A DNA stretch of 64,000 nucleotides from contig OY987243.1 in assembly GCA_963920765.1 (NCBI GenBank), positions 20,579,419 to 20,643,418 of the forward strand. Reading direction: 5' to 3'. The notes beneath the pieces are model-generated. The model worked only from the letters and a program-made list of their open reading frames with translations. It searched no databases and was not told the DNA's origin. Below are positions 58,989 through 64,000 of the stretch, one piece after another. How positions within the stretch are numbered: the first letter of the stretch is position 1; each line of letters opens with the position of its first letter. The position numbers and the translations under genes were made by a program. The stretch is from Ulota crispa. Taxonomy: Eukaryota; Streptophyta; Bryopsida; Orthotrichales; Orthotrichaceae.

Positions 58989-59160
58989 AATCTTCCCGCC
59001 TTCTATTTCCTTTTTTGTGTGAAGCTCCGCCATGTCCCCAGCATTTCTGAATCTTCCCGCCTTCTATTTCAGTCTTTTTGCAGACTTGCAGTCTGAATTA
59101 GGTGTTCCAGCAAAATTTAGTCTGAATTAGGTGTTCCAGCAAAATTTAGTTTGAATTAGC
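58989..59160. repeat. Short tandem duplications upstream of the hAT gene
   Basis: AATCTTCCCGCCTTCTATTT occurs at 58989 and again at 59050. A 29-bp unit starting AGTCTGAATTAGGTGTTCC repeats at 59090 and 59119, with a partial third copy at 59148. The first repeat contains TTCCCGCC, an E2F-like core; a further TTTTCCCGC lies near 59295. Confidence 0.85.
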
Positions 59161-59720
59161 TGAGCAATGATTTGTGATTGGGGGCGAGGCGCCGAGGTTG
59201 CATTGTTGCGACGGTAATTGCTGTCTTGCTGAGTGCCGAGCGTTGAAATCTTAAAGTGCAACTAAATGCTGTATTGAGGCTTGGGTTCTGAAGAATTTTC
59301 CCGCTGCGATGAAGCGGAGGGTTGGAGTCACTTACATTGTGATGCGTGAAGGAGTGGATGCTTCCGCAGTGGATGTGTTCCTCGACAGAGCCGCTTATTT
59401 GCTTTGGAGCAAAGGGGCCATGCTTAGGAGGTGTCCTTGGAGGAGGGGTCGTGCCGTAGACTTGTAGAGGTTGCAGCAATTGCCGGAGGGATCGCGCATC
59501 ACGGAGGCCGGAGGGCCGCGCGTTGCGGAGGCCAAACTGCCAGAGGGGTCGCGGAGACATTGCTGGCGCAGAGGCGCGGAGCAACCATACTCGTACCTTG
59601 TACTTAATGAGCAGTGAGAAGCTCTAACTTCACCCTTGTCTTCTTCCCTTCTCTTGCATATCATTTGTCTTGCTTGTGTGCATGCTCTGTCTCTTTAGGG
59701 TTTGGGATAGATTGGGGAAG
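59161..59720. other. Likely 5' flank of the hAT-type gene
   Basis: GC-rich for this window. Open frames on the minus strand (59156-59584, 59395-59664) overlap and have no motif; repeated phrases such as GGAGGGGTCG suggest low-complexity expansion. I see no supported gene. Confidence 0.4.
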
Positions 59721-62385
59721 ATGGCACCCGCCAAGCGTACCTGTTTGGTACAAGCACCATTACGTAAATTTCTTTACAATGGCCGTGTTGGGAGTGTTGG
59801 GAATTCTATAGGTTCAGGGGTAGAGATTGTAGATCTGTCCTCTTCTTCTGAGACTGGTATTGCTAGTTCATCAGACTGCCAAGTATTGCATGCGATTCTC
59901 AACTCGGTTGAGTAGTGTGATGTTGAGGACTCAAAAGTCCGGGTGGTAGATTCCAGCAGAGCCTCAGCATCACACAACTTGGCTAAGAAGAGGAAGAAGG
60001 TATATGAGCTTAACAGGCATTTTCAAGACAGTTGGGTGGCTAAGTTATCCTGGGCGCTAACTGCCGAAACAGAGGCGGGACACTACATGGTGGTTAGTTT
60101 ATCTGGGGCGGATGCCTTTAAGTAAGGGGCGCTTGGATGGTAACATCCCAGGCTAATCTGGCTATATGCTGAAATCTCCATTTCTTGGACAATCAGCAGG
60201 GAAGGCTAAAAAAAGCCACTGCAAAAAATTTATTTGGCTCCCTCAACGACTACATGCCAAGTATCCAATGCAATAATGATTGGATAATGATACAGTCTGA
60301 ACTTCCAGTAAACTGGAAGCCTAAAGCACTGTTCACTACAAAACAGGTTGTTGTAGGAGTAGGCGGCACTGTTACACAAGTCAGATGTAAAATTTGCAGT
60401 GATGTGGAGGGTCGGGAGAAATTGTTGGTTCCCAAAATTGACTCGCTTTGGAAACTTGCCGGTAGGAGAACAACGCTTGCTAATAACAAAAAGTATCAGA
60501 AAGGGGAGCATTTCTATCTGGGTACTAATCAACATATCAAAAACGAGAGGGTGTACTTTGCAAAGGGGAGGGGAGGGCAGTCTGTCTTGCACAAACTAGT
60601 AGATGGTTTAGGTCAAGTCAAGGAGAGGAGACGGAAACTTATACAGTTGAAAGTCTTGTTCAATGTTTTGCAACACGAGAGGCCTATGTTGGATTATGCT
60701 GCATCTCGGGAACTGTTATTCAACTTGAATGTGGCTAACCTGCCGAAAAAGCATTAGAGTGAGTGTGCGAGACGGGTGCTTGCTTCATTGATAGCTGTGG
60801 TAGTGTCTGATTGCTTGCAGTTTGAGTTAAAAAAAGCAAAATTTATTGCTGTTTCTGTAAACAAAGTCACTACCGTGGATAACCAATAGTGGCTCTCAAT
60901 CCATGTCTACATTGAGATGCTGATGTTGCATGGAGGTTTGAGTTTGCGAGAACTGGGAGAGAAGGTGGTTTCCTTTGGAGCGGACGGTGCTTCTATATTC
61001 CAAGGTTCCCGTACAAGGGTCACTAAGCAATTGAAGGATAAAGTTACCTGTATGTTATTGGAGTTCATGATATGGCACAGTGCACGAGTTTAGCGATTGA
61101 AGCGCTGTTGAATTTGCCGATGGTCCAGAAACTTGAGTCCTTGTGCAAGTCACTTTAGCTGTACTTCTCGAACTCCCCTAAACGGCATCGCGAACTCTCG
61201 AGACTTGCCGATATAGTGGAGACAGAGGGCCTTCGTTTGTTGAATAAGGTGTCAACTCGCTGGATATCATTGCTAGACCCACTCAAGAGAATTTTGGGCG
61301 AGTATAAAACCCTAATCGTGAAGTTCTCTAAGGATGCAAGCCAGGAAAGTGCCGCACGCCGCAATCTCCTTCTCCTTTGTGATGTTTCAACTTTGTTGGC
61401 ATTGCCTTGCTTGCTGCCCCTTTTAGAGTGTGTCCAAAGCCTCATTAAGTTTGCTCAGTCCGGTTTAGTTTTTGTCTCAGACTTTGTTGCTGACGTCAAG
61501 ATCTGTCAAGGAGAGTTATTTGAGATGTATTGCGATGACTCTACATCGTTTCAGGAGATGCACTTTCAGGTCTTCTGTGATATAATTGGTAACCAATCAT
61601 ATGTGATGTCTCAGGAGTGGATGACTAATCTAAATGATGGGGCCGAGACTCTTTCATTTAGAATGGTGGGGCATACTTACCCTACCCATCATCTCCATGC
61701 AGTCACTGGGGAAGAGCATGTGAGCAGGACCATTTTCCAAGAGATTATCACCTCGGTGAAGGGTCAGTGCACTGCAGCAGCTCAATTGCTTATAGGGCAA
61801 CTGGATAGCCGTTTCCCTCAGTGTGACATAATGGAGGCTCTTGGGATCACATTTCCACAGTACTGGCTGCAACCAAACTGTGATGAGACTTTCCCCATGC
61901 ATTTGCAAGTACTAAAAGCATGGTTTTCTGAGACCAAACTCGTGTCAGGTGGTGTTACTGATGAGGTGAGGAACCAACAAGTTGAACCATCCTTGGACGC
62001 GCACCAATTAGACTTGCAAGCACCCTTTTTCAAGATGACAATGAAGAACCATTCGGCAAAGGTGATGGAGGAACGTGGTTCCGCAAACCCTGTCTCTACT
62101 TTATGGCAGAGGTTGGCATACAATGTCTTGTTGCAAAGCAAGATTGGTGAATACATTCAAGTTGCAGAAATTGCTGTTACAGCCGTGCTCGATAGTGTTG
62201 AAGACGAGAGGACCTTCTCAACCTTGGCCTTTTGCAAGATGAAGGTGAGAAATCGATTGCAGGACAACTTAGACAATTGTATTCGAATGTTCAGTCAGCA
62301 GTTTTATACGCTGGAAAACTTTCCATATGCCGCAGCCTTTACGAAATGGAGTGAGGACTCTCATTGTAGAGGTGTTCAGCAGTAG
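59721..62385 (+). pseudogene. Decayed hAT-superfamily transposase gene
   Basis: Starts with ATG at 59721 (MAPAKRT). A stop near 59913 interrupts, then the same frame continues with KKRKKVYELNRHFQDSWVAKL. The frame at 60185-60757 holds a zinc-binding segment (TQVRCKICSDVEGREKLLVPK...LWKLAGRRTT, then NQHIKNERVYFAKGRG), like the BED-type region of hAT proteins. Stops replace expected Trp codons near 60755 and 60888, and the frame changes before 61216. From 61216 to 62385 an uninterrupted 389-residue frame covers the RNase H-like core, with KVSTRWISLLDPLKRIL, CDVSTLLALPCLLPLLECV and VADVKICQGELFEMY. It ends with the hAT dimerisation region (AVLDSVEDERTFSTLAFCKMK). It is a plain DNA transposase or a domesticated relative now decaying. 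The conserved order and long 3' frame make the assignment secure. No terminal inverted repeats or 8-bp target duplication were located. Confidence 0.82.
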
Positions 62386-63492
62386 GACTGAACTCTAGGG
62401 TTCTGCTTGAGGGTTATTTGTTAGCAAAACTGTCTGCACAGTATTAGTTAGTGTAGAAGGATTGCTACTGAGATTTTAAACTTGTATTAACTTTGTGGGG
62501 GTGGGGGGGAATCTACGCTGCTTTGGACAGACTCTACGGAGGGAGGTTCGAATCCTCAGTATATTTTAAATGTTGTAGGACAAACATGTCATGTACATGT
62601 ATGGATGTTGGGCGCAAAGTTCACATAAAAACTGCACGAGCTGACTTACTTGCAGGTTCAGCAAGAAGAGCAACAGATTTTCAATTAAAAATTTGCATAC
62701 ATAAGAGTATATACTCTTTAGTGTATTCCTATTAATCTTTTAGTCCTGCCCCTGAAGTCAATCAAAAACTTTGATAATTGACGAGAATGAGGAGCCACTT
62801 CTGGCAATAAAAAAAATTACATGTCGCCAAAGTCTTACTCAGTTTTTCATCCAAAAGCCTCCAGAACTTACTATTACCACCAAAAAAAAGCCGCAAAGGC
62901 CCCTGTAAATAATACCAGGGTGCGTCTCGCTCTACCCTGCACATTCGTTAAAATAAACCCTGGTCGTGGACACTCAACTATGGAAGGGTTTGTCGGAATT
63001 TGCCTTACGCAAATCCGTGAATGTTGACATTTGGAAGATGCGCGGTGTTTAATTGTTGTCACGATGCTGCTTTTCACAACTGCAAAGAAGTTTACAATTG
63101 TCGAGTGCTTGGCGATCAAGTTCCAAAGTGTTCAAACTTCTGTACGTAGTACTTCTCTCTAGCCAGAGGCGGAGCTTTATGACGGAGATGTGTCGAAATT
63201 CTAGACACCTCATTGACAGATGTTGCGAACCGGCTCCTGAATCACTTCTTTGCAAATTCTGCCCGCGCTTCAGTCACCACTTTTCACCGGAATTCGATCT
63301 GTCTTGTCTAGAGTGAGCAGGTGAGTTATCTTTGAGTTTCTTCGAACTTCGTAGTGCTGGACCAGATGTGCTGTGCGTTTGAATATGGCTTTTGTTAATT
63401 GAGGCGCAGTTCAATTTAGGTGATGTTTGAATTGACATTCGTACGAGGGTTTCAGATTTATAAGAGGATTGATCGGGCTTTCTAGGGTAGCT
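62386..63492. other. Intergenic between the hAT gene and the PhzF gene
   Basis: No supported gene. A tRNA B-box-like GGTTCGAATCC lies near 62548, but no cloverleaf can be drawn around it. The 300 bases before 63493 are probably promoter and 5' leader of the PhzF gene. Confidence 0.5.
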
Positions 63493-64000
63493 ATGGCGGC
63501 ATGTTTGTTCCCTGTATCACAAGCCCTAGAAGAATCTACAAATCTTGTGAACTACGCGCAGCTCGACGCATTTACAGCTGAGCCGTTCAAAGGGAATCCG
63601 GCTATGGTGTGTCTGTTGCCCGTCGACAGAAGTAAAGAGTGGATGCAAAAAATTGCCGCGGAGTTTAATGCTCCTATGACGGCTTTCTTGATTGCTCGTT
63701 CGACAGCGACAGGTGAATTCAACATCCGCTTCTTCACGGTCACGGTCGAGGTCCAAGTATGCGGCCATGCGACGTTAGCATCCGCTTACCTAATGTTCAA
63801 ATCAAACCTAGCTCCAGGCTCCTCCGTGCTCTTCCACGCATCCACAGCGACGTTAGTAGTGAATAAGATCGAGAGTAGCGAGGGTTGGCAGGGGCAGATG
63901 GAGCTCACGTTACCTCTCGTAGACACGGTCGCAACCAACACGGAAGTAACGCTACCTCGAACATTGCAAGGGTGCGAGGTGATCTCGACCTACAAGTCAA
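63493..64000 (+). CDS. PhzF-family isomerase-like protein, 5' part
   Basis: The first 169 codons of a phenazine biosynthesis-like (PhzF) protein; the gene continues beyond the window. Family members share a diaminopimelate epimerase-like fold with two similar lobes; plant members have no settled substrate. Visible landmarks are NYAQLDAFTAEPFKGNPAMVCLLP at residues 20-43, IAAEFNAPMTAFLI with the Glu usually taken as the catalytic acid, then RFFTVTVEVQVCGHATLASA, the Cys-Gly-His-Ala-Thr signature. The usual family phrase is RWFTPTVEV; here a Val stands where Pro is common, a mild oddity. The ATG at 63493 is the first in frame and gives about 20 residues before conserved sequence starts. Composition is clearly GC-richer than the flanks, as for the other host genes. 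No stop or frame change is seen in the part available. Confidence 0.9.
   Translation, partial: MAACLFPVSQALEESTNLVNYAQLDAFTAEPFKGNPAMVCLLPVDRSKEWMQKIAAEFNAPMTAFLIARSTATGEFNIRFFTVTVEVQVCGHATLASAYLMFKSNLAPGSSVLFHASTATLVVNKIESSEGWQGQMELTLPLVDTVATNTEVTLPRTLQGCEVISTYKS

Noticed and set aside
59156-59584. 142-residue ORF on the minus strand upstream of the hAT gene
   Set aside because: Low-complexity Pro/Arg/Ser-rich translation overlapping another open frame; no motif.
62540-62570. GGTTCGAATCC resembling the B box of a tRNA gene
   Set aside because: The T stem forms only four pairs and no acceptor stem, anticodon arm or A box fits at the right distance.
1-64000. CRISPR arrays, bacterial operons or ribosome binding sites
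   Set aside because: The window is clearly plant nuclear DNA; no array of regular direct repeats with unique spacers is present.

Overview
The window is nuclear DNA of a streptophyte, most likely a seedless land plant. It is AT-rich and dominated by transposable elements. The evidence is a plant-type SMC4 with 28 short exons, a plant mitochondrial nad4L fragment that reads like the bryophyte form, a CACTA transposon with the plant tnp2/DUF4218/DUF4216 layout, MITEs with Stowaway-like ends, and a Ty3/gypsy retroelement of plant type. I cannot fix the lineage more closely from sequence alone. A 200-base run of N lies at 26946-27145.

Layout. 1-1363 holds an unrecognised, interrupted coding stretch on the plus strand. 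1473-6441 is a repeat-rich block bracketed by two direct repeats of about 300 bp; it contains an 18-bp minisatellite. 7240-13304 (minus) holds a decayed multi-exon gene of unknown role. 14456-22000 holds a broken CACTA transposon plus two opposed copies of one MITE; a nuclear copy of mitochondrial nad4L and one of the MITEs lie inside the CACTA element. 22724-23128 is another MITE. About 26556-37436 is an old, broken Ty3/gypsy element whose pol region carries a C5-cytosine methyltransferase domain, with a PHD-finger fragment downstream. 37437-40238 shows no gene.

The clearest host genes follow. A zinc-independent MDR oxidoreductase (plus, two exons) and SMC4 of condensin (minus, 28 exons) lie tail to tail between 40239 and 52131. 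After an AT-rich gap with a MITE and a near-perfect 0.86-kb inverted repeat, a decayed hAT transposase gene occupies 59721-62385. A PhzF-family gene starts at 63493 and runs off the window.

The most unusual item is the gypsy-type element carrying a DNA methyltransferase domain. Next come the PHD-finger fragment beside a primer-binding-site-like motif, the mitochondrial insert inside a CACTA element, and the long inverted repeat at 56778-57633. The host genes are ordinary housekeeping genes and show no functional link to one another beyond adjacency.
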